Positions 36,631 through 47,766 of a stretch of DNA of 64,000 bases are shown here, one piece after another. Every line of letters starts with the position of its first letter. The stretch's first letter is position 1. The DNA is from Saprolegnia diclina VS20 (taxonomy: Eukaryota > Oomycota > Saprolegniomycetes > Saprolegniales > Saprolegniaceae). The stretch covers positions 128,906 through 192,905 of the forward strand of contig NW_008246083.1 of NCBI RefSeq assembly GCF_000281045.1, read 5' to 3'. The translations under genes were made by a program, and so were the position numbers. Below the pieces are notes generated by a model. That model saw nothing but the letters and a program-made list of their open reading frames with translations, was not told where the DNA came from and did not search any database.

Positions 36631-37794
36631 GCTGCCACCAAATGCTTTGTTGATTTGACCACTTGATAAACAACCTCCACAACGCGATAGGATCGCAACA
36701 ACCTCTTTAGTTCGATATTTAACACTATTGCAGTTTATGATGCGTAAACGCATGGCATCGATACAGGAATAGTGTTGGTTTGACCTTGCATGCACAGCAC
36801 CGAAGTGCAATTCTTTTCAGAGCGTAGTCGTTCCTTGCATCGCCAGTGCTGTGCACGGAGCAAGCGCAGGGCGATCGTGGCAAGATCGCTCTCCCCATGT
36901 GCTCCAAATAAGGCGTATTGGGTGTTATAACCAAACAGAAAGCGGCGGCAGCGGCGGCGAGCACGTGGCCGCGGAAGAGATGTTCAGCGCCGAGACCTTC
37001 AACAAGCTGTGTGCTCAAGGTGTGCGCGCAGATAGATGGTCTCCACTGTCCAGCGCAGCCGTAAAGCCACTTTAGAGAGAGATCACGGCCGCTGGCTGGC
37101 TCTGTCTGCCACGCCCGTCAAAGATCGCAGCGAGGTGCGCGGATTGGGTACAACGTCTACACAACGTTCATTTGATGCGCTACAATTTCATCCTATTGGT
37201 GCTTCAATGGCCTTTTTATCCAACCACAATACGGTACAGGATGCCACCTGGCGACACGGTGCACTCTAGCGTGCTGCGAAGACGGCCGACGTTCGCGGCG
37301 CCCTTGGCGACGAGCACCAATCTATCAATTCAATCTATCGTGACCTAAAGAATATCATCGCATTCATTGACGTCGCTCTCCAGCGCTGTAGGTAGCCGGC
37401 CATTCAGTTGGCGAATGGACGGACGAGGTTCGGCAATCATTGTCGTTATGCGTGGCCTTGTTGAAGATGACGGCGCGATGCTGGTGCAGTTACTCACGCC
37501 GCGAAGCGCGCCGAAGCACCAGTCGTGAATCCAGCGGTTGTGAGCGTCCATCTCCCTGACCTTGGCGCAGGCACCTCGGGCGCTCCATGAATACGCGATG
37601 CAAAGCACGACCCACAGCACTGCGACACGGCAGTGAGAGTACGAAGTGGCTACAGCACTTGGTGCATTGGCTCGTTCCCAAACCAATCAACGTGCCCCTT
37701 GGCATGCTGTAATGCAAGCCTGTGCAAATCAGGCGCAAGCGTGTGTCACAGCTGCTGTAGCTCGTTGGGCGGACAGCAGTCATTAGAACGATCG
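36631..37794. other. Intergenic, 1.2 kb
   Basis: No supported gene. Open frames at 36851-37075 (+) and 37490-37783 (-) have no family features. Confidence 0.5.
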
Positions 37795-38493
37795 ATGCGT
37801 CGGTGGCTGCTCGACGCCAACACGACGCTGGCCGTGGCTACGACGGAGCCGCCGCCGGTCGCCACGAGCAACGAAGCGAGCTCGTCGCCGAGCCAAGGCT
37901 CGAGCATCATGCTCACGTTGTGCATCGCCGGCGTCGTCTGGGTCGTTGTGCTTGTCGCCCTCGTCGTCTTTCGGCACAAGCGCAAGCAGAGCAAGCTCGA
38001 GAGACCGATGACGGTCAACATCGAGTGCAGCACGAATGGAACTGCGATCATGACCACGCTGCATCGGTTCCCTGTCCACACGCTCCCGTCGTCCGAGCGC
38101 AGCAACCCCATGAAGCGGTCGTCCCTCCCGCGCCTCCAGTCCTACGACGAGCCACTCGACTACCACACGGTAACGTTCATCGACAGCCCGTGCACGGACG
38201 CCAACTCGTCGATGCTCAACGTCACGTACCACGAGTCGATCATTCAGAGCGAGCCGTCGCCGCCGCTGCTTGAGGAGCTCCTGATCGAGGACGACGACTA
38301 CCGGTCCGACGGCGAAGAAAGCAGCTCGGCCGCGTTCTACAGTCTTGCAGGAAAGGAGTCCATCGACAGCTATGCCGATCGCGTACATGGCACCGGGCGG
38401 TCCTGGGCGCAGTCGATTCAAAGCGCCGACAGCCAAGCGTCGTCCTCGGATGGCTATTTCACCATGTCCACGACGCAACTCCCGTCGCTATAG
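37795..38493 (+). CDS. Single-pass membrane protein (cluster member 1)
   Basis: 232 residues from the ATG at 37795, intronless. A short Ser/Thr/Pro-rich N-terminal segment with one NTT glycosylation sequon precedes a strong membrane helix (IMLTLCIAGVVWVVVLVALV). A stop-transfer run HKRKQSKLER and a long cytoplasmic tail rich in Ser, Asp and Glu follow. The tail carries repeated Tyr- and Ser-containing motifs (ESIDSYADR, DYRSDGEESSS). Family unknown. It is the first of three similar genes in one orientation. Confidence 0.7.
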   Translation: MRRWLLDANTTLAVATTEPPPVATSNEASSSPSQGSSIMLTLCIAGVVWVVVLVALVVFRHKRKQSKLERPMTVNIECSTNGTAIMTTLHRFPVHTLPSSERSNPMKRSSLPRLQSYDEPLDYHTVTFIDSPCTDANSSMLNVTYHESIIQSEPSPPLLEELLIEDDDYRSDGEESSSAAFYSLAGKESIDSYADRVHGTGRSWAQSIQSADSQASSSDGYFTMSTTQLPSL

Positions 38494-38810
38494 ATGCTAG
38501 GCTCTCCATTAACTTAACTTGTTTATTATCCGCTGAGATTAGGGTCTTACCTCATGATCATGGGTCCACAGTGTGGAGCCAGTCATGCTCCCAGTCCGAT
38601 AATACTGGTGCTAGTCGTCCATGCAGTGATTTAGTGGCCCATTATTTCTGAACTGCGCATGTCCACGGGTGGTGGGCGGCTGCTTCGAAGCTGTTGCCAG
38701 TGTGATCGCACAAGGGCAATCTCGCAAACCAAAAAAGATCGCCGGAGATGCGCAGGCAAGCCGACTGACCACCTTCGAAACGGCGTGGCATTGCGATTTT
38801 CAACGAGCTC
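38494..38810. other. Intergenic between cluster members 1 and 2
   Basis: 317 bases with no coding sequence recognised. Confidence 0.5.
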
Positions 38811-39344
38811 ATGGCACTGCGACGAGGTCTTGCCGAGGCACCGACACTACCGCTGTCTGTGGTGCTTGGCTGCGTCCTTGCGGGACTGCTCGTGCTCTTG
38901 GCATGCCTTGTGGGCTACTACTTGGGCTACTGCTTCCGGCGTCGCCCCGCCACGTCCAGCTTGCACAAGCCCCGCGAGAAGGCCCGGGATACGGAGCCGA
39001 CTGTCATGAACAACGATGGCCGCGACTCGGTCTTCTTCATCCTTGGGGATACCAACACAGCGGCGATGGCGGGTGTCGTGACCGACACGGACTCGAGCGA
39101 TGCCGATGCAGTCGCATGGACAAGCGAACTCCGCCTCACGAACCGGTCGACCGACTTCTTCTTTGCGCCGCCCAGTGGCCACGAGAGCATTGGCTGCAAC
39201 GTTGCCGTCGACATCTACGGCTCGTCGTGGGGCAGCGCGTCGGGCCGCTCCAGCTACGCACTCTCCGAGGAGTCGGTCTTGTATCTCGAGAGCCGGCGGT
39301 CACTGGACGACTGCATCTCCGAGGGCACCGACAGCGCGTACTAG
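38811..39344 (+). CDS. Single-pass membrane protein (cluster member 2)
   Basis: 177 residues. The N-terminus MALRRGLAEAPTLPL is short and the membrane helix VVLGCVLAGLLVLLACLVGY starts near residue 17. It is followed by a basic stop (CFRRRPATSS) and a cytoplasmic tail with VFFILGDTN, TDTDSSDADA and LSEESVLYLESRRSLDD. The tail's Ser/Asp/Glu-rich C-terminal Tyr motifs resemble those of members 1 and 3. Family unknown; kinase-phosphorylated tail possible (inference). Confidence 0.65.
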   Translation: MALRRGLAEAPTLPLSVVLGCVLAGLLVLLACLVGYYLGYCFRRRPATSSLHKPREKARDTEPTVMNNDGRDSVFFILGDTNTAAMAGVVTDTDSSDADAVAWTSELRLTNRSTDFFFAPPSGHESIGCNVAVDIYGSSWGSASGRSSYALSEESVLYLESRRSLDDCISEGTDSAY

Positions 39345-40259
39345 TCGAAGGTACCCCATTATTATTTAGTACTCGTACTTTAACTGCGTCAACAAAGAAT
39401 AAACACCACCCTGTCACTCATCACACGTCCGTCGAACCTCGCCGCCTTCGTGGCCACAAAGAATTTGTTTCGATTCCTCCGCGGACACTGTATAAAGGGT
39501 ACCCTTGTCACAGGCAAGACCAACTCGTCGTCGCGCTGGCTGGCAAAACAACCACCAGTGTGCACGTGGCTGCTACAGGTAAGGGCAATTTGTATAGCAG
39601 GACCGATGTCCCCGACAGGCCGCGAGCGCTAAGATCTTACTTGTCCTTGCGTCATCCTACGAACGCATTCGCGCAGACAGCCGATGGGCCGTAGCACTCA
39701 ACCGCTGGATCAGACGCACAAGGAAGCTAAAGGCGGGGTCCATTCCATAGAAATACGAGTACGAGATTCTGTATTCGAAGTGACCTTCATCATCGACGAC
39801 CACAAAGTAGCAAGACGTGAGGTAAGATATTTTACATCGCGTGCACCAATCCACGAACGTCATGGGATTTTTCTTGTCTTTGATTGGTCAAATAATAGCA
39901 AGACCAGCCTGTATGTCAACCAGGACGTGTCGCGCCACGACGGCGTTGCCTCGCCCCCATCACGAGCAATACAGTGTACCGTTGCAGTAATCACAATATG
40001 CATACAAACATCAAGATAATCACAAAACACTGCAAAGACCAAGCCAGGATTTGAGACGCGCATCGCTTGCCAGCTGGGGTGACAACACCCAGGTGACTAC
40101 TTGTCCAGCCAGTGAGCGGGCCCGTGGACCAGGCGGCGCGTGAGTACGCGGCCACCTGGCGGCCTTTATTTCGGCGGCTCGTTTCTCAGCTGCCTTCGTG
40201 TGGTGGCGGCAGCGTCTTTGGCCAAATCCTATTTATCCAGAGCCAGTGCAACGCAAGCC
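39345..40259. other. Intergenic between cluster members 2 and 3
   Basis: No supported gene. A minus-strand stretch at 39657-39863 (ISYLTSCYFVVVDDEGHFEY) is open but isolated; it may be a relic or chance. Confidence 0.4.
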
Positions 40260-41009
40260 ATGGCGCGACGACCACGCGCAGCTCGCAGTAGTTTGAGCCT
40301 CCTCGTCCTCGCCCTGCTCTTGATGCTGCAGCTCACTGCCGCCTCGGACAGCAATCGCACAGAGGAAGCCGGTGTTCTCCACAGCGACACAATTGCACCA
40401 CCGACGCCAACTTCGACCGCCGCACCGGCGATCCTGCACGTGACAGTCGCCGAGGGTAGCCCCAGTGGGCCATGGAACCTCACCAATATCTTGACGCTCT
40501 CGATTGGCTGCATCGTGCTCGTTGCGATTCTTGCCGTCGTCGCCGTCCGCGCAAGGAAAGGATCCCGTACCGAGAAGATCGAAGCCGGGCCGTACAGCTC
40601 GACATATGTGGGCGACGGGTCGCTCTACATCCTCGAAGACCTCTCGCCGTGCCCCGTCATTAGCTTGCGCCCGAGCGCCGCGCAAGAGTACCAGCCGCCG
40701 AGCCTTCGCGCGAAGCGCGGCCCACTCCCGACGGTGTCGCCGTTTCTGAGTACACAGCGCATGTACAACCCCGTGTCGCTCCAAGGCACCGTGTCGAACG
40801 CGCCGGCACCGTACGTCGTCGAGACACCGGTGCAGAATCCAAGCCTCTCGGAGAGCATTGCGTCGTACCTCGACAGCCCGTTCCGGTTCGCGTCCGAGTG
40901 CGAGAGCGAGAGCACGCCCCGTGAGAGCGACGAGTCCCTCGAGAACTACGATTCATCATTTGGCCCAAATGATACGAGCTTCACCAGCGTTAGTCGCTAC
41001 CGCCTATAA
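40260..41009 (+). CDS. Type I single-pass membrane protein (cluster member 3)
   Basis: 249 residues from the ATG at 40260, chosen because it opens a signal peptide (RSSLSLLVLALLLMLQLTAA). The ectodomain of about 60 residues has two N-glycosylation sequons (NRT, NLT). The membrane helix is LSIGCIVLVAILAVVAV, with a basic stop (RARKGSRTEK), then a cytoplasmic tail with SLYILEDLSPCP, ETPVQNPSLSESIASYLDS and an acidic Ser-rich end. Same plan as the two genes upstream. Possible cell-surface receptor or adhesion protein; ligand unknown. Confidence 0.72.
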   Translation: MARRPRAARSSLSLLVLALLLMLQLTAASDSNRTEEAGVLHSDTIAPPTPTSTAAPAILHVTVAEGSPSGPWNLTNILTLSIGCIVLVAILAVVAVRARKGSRTEKIEAGPYSSTYVGDGSLYILEDLSPCPVISLRPSAAQEYQPPSLRAKRGPLPTVSPFLSTQRMYNPVSLQGTVSNAPAPYVVETPVQNPSLSESIASYLDSPFRFASECESESTPRESDESLENYDSSFGPNDTSFTSVSRYRL

Positions 41010-41451
41010 ACGCACCACGTATTAATGTATAGCCCTATTTTATTATGACGCGGTCTTGCCCATCGCCCCACCCAGCGCCATCTCTCTAGGTCTACGGACG
41101 GGCGGGGAGCGGCCCAAAATATGGCAGACAGGCCGACGAAGTGAACTCGAGGCGAGTAATCGCTTCGAGTTGCGATCCCCAGCACGACTACAGTAGCCAA
41201 TGCAAACCAAGCAACTACACTTGACTTCGTCATGACAAATGCTCCCAGACGTGTCGCGGCGCCTCGCTCTTTACGCCGTATTTGCTGCTTGCACGGCGTT
41301 CTGCTGATTATTCCTAGTCAAAAATCGAATTCGTATGTGCTAATTCCTAGTCGAAATCTAATTCCTAGTCCCTCGTCAGCCCGTATCCGGTCGGGTTGCC
41401 GGTACGTATCCGGAGGGACCGAGTGCGCAGGAGAAGCGGAAACGAAGCGCC
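41010..41451. other. Intergenic before BUB3
   Basis: It contains three copies of ATTCCTAGTC (41310, 41343, 41361) just upstream of the BUB3 start. No coding sequence. Confidence 0.5.
41310..41370 (+). repeat. Three direct copies of ATTCCTAGTC
   Basis: Exact 10-mers at 41310-41319, 41343-41352 and 41361-41370, 82-142 bases before the BUB3 ATG. They could be promoter elements or a small duplication; no function is shown by the sequence. Confidence 0.6.
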
Positions 41452-42584
41452 ATGAGCAACCCCGACGCGACCGCGCTGTCGCCGAGCCCGACGGACGGAA
41501 TCACATGCGTCCGCTTCAGCAGCGGCCATGAAGACCACCTCCTCGTGAGTTCCTGGGACTGCAGCGTCCGCGTGTACGACGTCCCAAACCACCGGCTGCG
41601 CTTGAAGATGGAGGTCGGGAGCCCCGTGCTCGCGACCTGCTACGGCGCCGACAAGAGCAGCGCGTTCAGCGGTGGCCTCGAGAGCTCGGTCCTGCAGCAC
41701 AACCTCGAGCAGCCGTCCAACACGCACGCGACGCTCGGGTCGCACGCGAAAGCCGTGAGCTGCTTGCGCTACAGCACGGCGACGGGACTTGTCTTTTCTG
41801 GGTCATGGGACGCGACCGTCGCCGCCTGGGACGCCAAAGCCAACACCAAGACGCCATCGCTGCGCCTTCCGCAAGACGGCAAAGTGTACTCGATGTCGAT
41901 GCACGAGCACAGCCTCGTCATCGGCACATCGGCCAAGCAAGTCGCTCTGTACGACATCCGCCGCCATACGTCGCCCATTGAGGTCCGCGACTCGCCGCTC
42001 AAGTACCAGATCCGCTGTGTTGAGATGATCCCGGACGGCCAAGGTAGACCCCCAAATATGATCCCAGATCCTTACTTCTGGGCAGGTTACGTCGTGACGA
42101 CGACCGAAGGCCGCGTCGGCCTCGAGTACTTTGACGCGGCCAAGAAAGGGTATGCGTTCAAATGCCACCGACAAAAGGTGAGCGAGACCGACACGCTCGT
42201 ATACCCTGTCAACTCGGTCGCGTTCCACCCGACGTTTGGCACGTTTGCGACGGGCGGCTGCGACGGCGTCGTCAACATTTGGGACGGCGACAACAAGAAG
42301 CGCATTTGCCAGCTCGCCAAGTTCAACGCGAGGTAGGCCCACCACGTCGTGGCTCTAATGACCATCTTGTCTGTGGCTAGTATCGCGTCCATGGCATTCA
42401 ACCACGACGGGTCCAAGCTGGCCGTGGCCGCGTCCGACACGTACGAAGAAGGCCCGAAAGAGTACATGCGTCGCACCGCTTGTCCGAGTCTCATCCCACC
42501 CTCTCTCCTAGCAACCAAGAAGACACGGTGTACGTCCGGTCGATCGCAGAGGCCGAGGTCCGGCCCAAGACCAAAGAGGCATAA
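41452..42584 (+). CDS. BUB3: BUB3 spindle-checkpoint WD40 protein
   Basis: Exons 41452-42043, 42086-42332, 42381-42461 and 42512-42584 give 330 residues, the usual BUB3 size; introns are 42, 48 and 50 nt. WD40 blades are visible as LLVSSWDCSVRVYDV, VFSGSWDATVAAWD, LVIGTSAKQVALYDIR, QGYVVTTTEGRVGLEYFD, FATGGCDGVVNIWDGD and LAVAASDTYEEG, in the BUB3 order, including the GYVV...EGRV.VEY-type blade typical of the family. Known: a kinetochore adaptor for BUB1 and BUBR1/MAD3 that binds MELT repeats of KNL1. RAE1 is the closest alternative; the EGRV and C-terminal blade favour BUB3. The gene is convergent with the next one, 62 bases apart. Confidence 0.9.
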
Positions 42585-42646
42585 ACCACTCAAATGCACG
42601 CTTGCACTACTGGTGTCGTCATATATAGACGGAAGCATAGCAATAT

Positions 42647-44174
42647 CTAGTGGCCGAGCATGTACTGGGCCGGGCGAATCACGTACGCACTGCCGCTCTC
42701 ACAGATACCGACGCCCAAGTCCTCGTTCGCGGACGCCGACACGATGTCAAGGCCGATCCAGCGCGAGTCGCCGCGGAAGCCGAGCCGGTGGTTTTGCTGC
42801 AAAATGGACGGCGAGTAGGCAGGCGCGGGTTCCTTGTGCTTTTGCTTCTTCTCTTTCGACGCGTCGTGCTCGCCGCACATGAGCTCGTTGTCGAGACCTG
42901 CGACGTAGCAGAGCGAGCTTTGCGACGGCGAAAAGGCCAAGTAGGCGATGTCGTACTTGAGCGGGCACCGCCACCTGCTCACACGATAAGAGATCGTAGG
43001 ATAAGGTTGCTGTTGACGTACCGGTTCCGGAGCTTCCACATGCGCGTGTCGTAGATGTACGCCACCTTGTCCTCGCCCCCCATCGCGATCGAGTGGCCGT
43101 CGGGCGAGCACGCGATCGCAAACAAGCAGCCCTGCGACGGTGCACCGTCCCGGGCGACTCGCTTGTTGCTCTTGGCGTCCCAAATCGAAAACTAGTCGGT
43201 CCATAACGACGAGGAATGGCAACCACGAGATGTGCCTACTTGGTTGTATTCGGCGACGACGGCGGTCGATGCAAGCGTCGGCGAAAAGGTCAGCGCCGTC
43301 GGGTGCATCACGGTCGGCTGCACCCACGTCGGCTGCAGCGTCGTCGCATCAAAGAAGCGAAGCTCCTTGGCGAAGAAATGCGCCGTCGCCACCACCTACC
43401 ATATGCATGTGAGTCTGTCTGTGGATGGAAATGGAGTGACGTACGCTGGATGACGCAGTGGGGTCCAAAGCAACGCCGGCCCAGCCCACCTCGGCGGTCG
43501 TCGACGCAGTGAGCGCATGGCCGTTGTACTTGTGCTGCTTTTGCTTCTTGCGCTGAGGACTGCCGACGTCGTCCGTCGAGCCCGTGCTCTTGGTGTACAA
43601 GAACGCAGCGCCTCGGGCATCGATTGACGCAATCAACGGGTCTACACCACCTTTACTATGAGCCGTGAACAGGGTGGGAACGCGGCTGATTTAGTACTCG
43701 GGTGCGAGTCGACGCGGGCAGTAATCGACTAGTTCAACACTGAGCACATTGGCACGACGATGCGAACGCTACCTGAATCTCGTACTTGTGCACGGGCGTT
43801 GTCATGAGCGCCTCGGACGCCATGGGCTTCATCTTGACAATGTTCGAGATGTTGGCCCCTTGCGTGCCCTGCGTCACCTCTGCCTGCTCGTCTGCGCTCA
43901 GCGCCAAGTTGACATGGCCTTCCAAGACGTCCTTGCCCGTCGCGTAGACGAATGAGAAGCGGTCCAGCGACGCGTTCGTGCAGCGGAAGCGCGTGGGCTG
44001 GACGCTCCCGGCCGAGAACTTGGCCTCGCTCAAGATCCCGCGCTGGAGCGTCGAGAGCTGCTCCGTCATGGCCTCGTCCTTCTTGAGCTGCTTGCGCTCA
44101 TGGGCAGCGCGGCCCTTCTTGCCCTTGTACTCGATGACGACGTCGCCAATCTCGGCTTGCGGCGCCGTGGACAT
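42647..44174 (-). CDS. WD40/beta-propeller-like protein, uncharacterised
   Basis: Start MSTAPQAEIGDVVIEYKGKK at 44174; stop at 42647-42649, after IRPAQYMLGH. About five short introns. A charged helical leader (ERKQLKKDEAMTEQLSTLQ) is followed by propeller-like strands: DRFSFVYATGKDVLEGHVNL, LIASIDARGAAFLYTKST, AKELRFFDATTLQPTWVQP, FSIWDAKSNKRVARD, SIAMGGEDKVAYIYDTRMW and DIAYLAFSPSQSSLCYVAGL. A basic segment KEKKQKHKE near the end may be a nuclear signal. Function unknown. It is divergent from the OB-fold gene at 44843. Confidence 0.75.
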
Positions 44175-44842
44175 GGTGTCAAAATGGAACGCTTCAAATG
44201 CAAACCTCTCACATATAATAAAGTGAGTGGTATTGAAAGCCGACTGTTTTAAACATCTTGAAACCGACCAGCGCGACCAGCGACGGGCAATGGCGGATGC
44301 GGTGGTGTGTGGCAGTGGATGCAACGACTGTACATTGGTAGATCGCAGTCGCGTCGGCACCACCATGGCCATGAGCTTTTCGCCGTCGAGGCGTCCGGTG
44401 CCGTTCGGATACGAGCCCAGTGTAACCGTACTGTCCAGCTGTCTTAGACTGGAGAGGCCACGGGTCGTCGTAGCCTACTGCTCTGTTCGACAGCAGACAG
44501 CTGCCAAGACACTCGAGAAGGTGAACACCGTCACTACGCAGTTGGCCACTATGGGGAGTACTATTAGCTCAGCAGTAAAGACTTGACCACCGAACGGCAG
44601 CCCATCTCGCCGATCTTACGACGTCCCCTAATGACAGGAGCAGCCACACATTGTACTAGCCCATGTGGTACGCCTGCTGTGCGGTCCACGCAGTATTGTA
44701 CACACTGCTTTCGAAAATTATATGCCATGGCTTGTGGCATACGTTCGCGCTTCAACTTGAGGTGTTGTAAACGTGTTTAAAACACTGCATACGTGCAAAT
44801 GGGCAAACAGGTGCAGTATCAAGTTTGAGAGAATTTGGCAAC
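44175..44842. other. Divergent intergenic region
   Basis: 668 bases between divergent starts. A small Cys-rich frame at 44583-44780 (+) was considered but has no clear family. Confidence 0.45.
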
Positions 44843-45331
44843 ATGGCGCTGCGGAAGCGCAACAGCAGCAGCGCGACGAACCGCGTTCGCGATCTCCCGC
44901 TCTTCGTGGAGAAGGCCAAGGGCGACAAGGACAAGATGGTCGTTAACCTGCAGGTCATCGTGCTGGACATGGATGACCTCAACGCCAACACGGCGGCCTA
45001 CGCCTCGGTGCTCATCGCCGACGAGACCGGCGCTGCCTCGATGCTCGTGAAGCGGTCGCTGGCGCTTGGTCTCAACTGCGGCGACATCCTGAGCCTCGAG
45101 AATGCGCAGCTGACGTTTCACAACACGCACTTGGTCGTGAGCCTTAGCGCCGCCGGACGCATCGAGCGCATTGGCGAGTACACGATGATTTTCAAGGAGA
45201 CGCCCAACGTCAGCAACTACCTCTACACCAAGGACGCGTCGGGGCTCATGGTACACCAACACCACATGAGATTCCTTGTCATATCGTGTTTCTAGGTCTT
45301 GGATCGTCGGCCAAAGCAGGTCCAGCGGTAA
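44843..45331 (+). CDS. OB-fold single-strand DNA-binding protein, SOSS-B (NABP) like
   Basis: Exon 1 is 44843-45250, the intron 45251-45295 (45 nt) and exon 2 45296-45331, giving 147 residues. An OB fold is suggested by VNLQVIVLDMDDLNANTAAY, SVLIADETGAASMLVKRSL, NCGDILSLENAQLTFHNTHL and RIERIGEYTMIFKETPNVS. The last segment parallels human SOSSB1 (LQKIGEFCMVYSEVPNFS), and 'GD I L.L.....F' also matches in order. Known: SOSS-B binds single-stranded DNA at breaks and also sits in the Integrator-linked complex. The C-terminus is short and basic (VLDRRPKQVQR). RPA-like OB proteins are the alternative. Confidence 0.65.
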
Positions 45332-45667
45332 CGCAGGCGAGGCCATGTAGTGAGCTGTACTACGATGCGACAACGACGACTTCATATATATTGCTCCATA
45401 AAGGCGTGAAGAGGGCTCCGTAGGCATGTAGATGGGCGCCATCAACAGGCATTGGTCGGCCGACAGGCGTGCGGCTAGGGGCTGCTGACCTCGCCACGCC
45501 TTTAAAGACGAGTATAGGATGCTAGACAAACCCACTGGCCTCCGACACACCGCCAGTGCGACTAGCTAGCTTCTGTACCGCCGATACGAGGGAACAAGAC
45601 CGATATCGTCTTATTGCGCCAGCCCATGCCCGCTTCACTAGAAACCGCGTGGGCTTAATTTAGTCGT
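45332..45667. other. Intergenic
   Basis: Nothing recognised in 336 bases. Confidence 0.5.
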
Positions 45668-47766
45668 ATGTACGGGTATGCACCTGCACCGCAGCGCCAG
45701 CAAGACGAGCTGCGCAAAAACATCCGTGCGCTCCAGCAAACGCTGCTCAAGGACGCTGTGCGCCAGCGCAACCAAGCCATGATGTGACATCGCGGATCAC
45801 GGATCGCACTCATGGCGTCGTCGATAGGCAGCAGCTTGAGGCCATGCACGACGCAGCGCTGGCCAAGCAAAAGGCATCGCACATATCTGCGTTGAAACTT
45901 CGCACGCTGATTGAGTACAGTGTAGCAAGACAGCCAAGCAGACATGGCGCGGACGCTGGAGCAGGTCCTTGCCCAACAAAAGCACATGGCGACGCTCCTC
46001 GAGCAGTCCGTTCCATCACCCGAGACGAGCGACCCGAGCGCCGCGTCGCCCCCTCCTCGCCCCAACAAGGCAACGATGAGCAACGCACCAACACCGCCCG
46101 GCACCAAACGACCTGGCACCAAACCCGCGCCCACGTTTCGCGAAGCGACGGCGCGCGTGACGACAGCCGCCAAGCCCGTCACCGCCCCACGACTGCCTGT
46201 GGACGATCTGGCGTGGACCGAGCACGATACGAACGTAACGCGACTGTGCAAAGAACGGGCGTGTGACGATGTAGTTTGTAGCTGCTGGCTCTACCGCCCG
46301 ACGATCCCGACGATGACGTACTCGCCACACCGCGGGTGTCTCCCGAAGCCAACCAGCCCGTTCGTCCACCGAGTAGGAATCCGCCGACGATTCTTACGCG
46401 GTCCCATTATGCTAGGCACCTGCGGACGTCCGGCGGCACAAGAAGCTGCTCGCGGTTCCGACCGACGACGTTGTGTTGCGGCCCAAGTGGCGTCAGGACG
46501 CCGACGCAGCGGCCGGCATCGTGTCGGCATTCGATGACGCGCCCATGCCCGTGCGCTCCCGATTGACGTCGTTGTCGATGACAAGTTGTACCTAGTTGCA
46601 CACCATCTTTCGATCCGCGGTGGTCGCCGTGCAGTTTATGCTGCGGCTTCAACGGCTCGCTTTGGAGCGCCAGCAATCGCAGCAAGCCGACGAAGCCAGG
46701 GTGCGTGTGGCATGAGCGCGTACAAGATTGAGATTCAGGTTCAAAAAGGTGATGGCCAGTATGCTCGATGTCTACTCGGAAGCGATTCGGTCGTGGCTGG
46801 CCAAAGACATGCGTCTCCCGATTCTCTCGATTCTGCAAGTACAAAATTGATCATATCCCTAAAGACGCTGTTCTCGAACGCGCAGTAGGACCCGACGCTC
46901 GTGCTATCGATGCGCCCTCCTGCGACGAGCTTGAAGAAGAAATTCGGCGGTCTCTTGGCTCGCAAGCAAGCCAGCGCACCCGAGAGCCTCCTCCAGCTCA
47001 AAGTATATGACAATAGCTTCCAGTGTCGAAAACATGAAAACGTCAACAGGTCCGCATCAAGGGTCTCGTCGACGCGCTTGTCAAGACGACTGAGAAGCCG
47101 ATTCCCAAGGCCATTCTGCAGTTCCTCGCCAAGCTCACGTGCGATGGTGCCTACTTCCCACCAAACGTCGGCCACAAATCGCACGGCTGCAGAGAATCAT
47201 GCATTTGTCCTAGTACTTGTCGCCCCCCGAGCGAACGGGACTCGAGTTCAACGCACTCGGCGCGACGCGCAACATGGCGACCGACACTCGCTTTGACCTC
47301 GTGACGATCGGCTTTGTCTTTGGACGAGTCGTCGTGCCGTACGTTGTGCTCCAGCCGTGGACGAGCGGCATCGGCGGCCGCGCGCGTCCCCCTAAGCAAG
47401 TCGAAGCCAACCTCAAGCTCGTCGCCACGAGCCTTTACGTGCTCTGCATGCGCTTGGTGCCACTGCTGCCAGAGCCAGGTCTCGTGCTCGATGAATCGGA
47501 GAGAGCCGAGAACGAGACGATATTGACACACGCGAGCAGTTTGCTGCCAAAAGATGTCTTGCCGCTCAGCGACCCCGCGTTCGATGCGTTCTGTGCCACC
47601 CAAGCGGTGCGTTTTGGTAAGGTGCGGTGGACGGCTCATGCGATCTTAGGACCGAATGCGTGCGTGGCTGGAAGCTTTGCGAAGGGTGGTGGCGACACCG
47701 ACCACTCTTGGGTCTACCGCAAGCACAACGAGCCTCGGGCAAGACGCGTCCCGAGGGCAGCTGTAG
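45668..47766 (+). CDS. Multi-exon coiled-coil protein, function unknown
   Basis: Start MYGYAPAPQRQQDELRKNIR at 45668. I read a series of short exons: coiled coil (QQLEAMHDAALAKQKASHI; MARTLEQVLAQQKHMATLLE), a Pro/Thr-rich linker, VRRHKKLLAVPTDDVVLRPK, MLDVYSEAIRSWLAKDMRLP, GLVDALVKTTEKPIPKAILQ, then a long exon with TRFDLVTIGFVFGRVVVPYV and LYVLCMRLVPLLPEPG, and a probable last exon DRMRAWLEALRRVVATPTTL ending at 47764-47766. Not all intron phases could be reconciled, so the model is approximate. No family recognised; the Pro/Ser linker and coiled coils are compatible with a cytoskeletal or ciliary protein (inference). Confidence 0.45.

Noticed and set aside
44583-44780. Small Cys-rich frame
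   Set aside because: It has several cysteines but not the C-x4-C-x9-C-x2-H spacing or HGG connectors of the repeat family, so I did not call it a relic.
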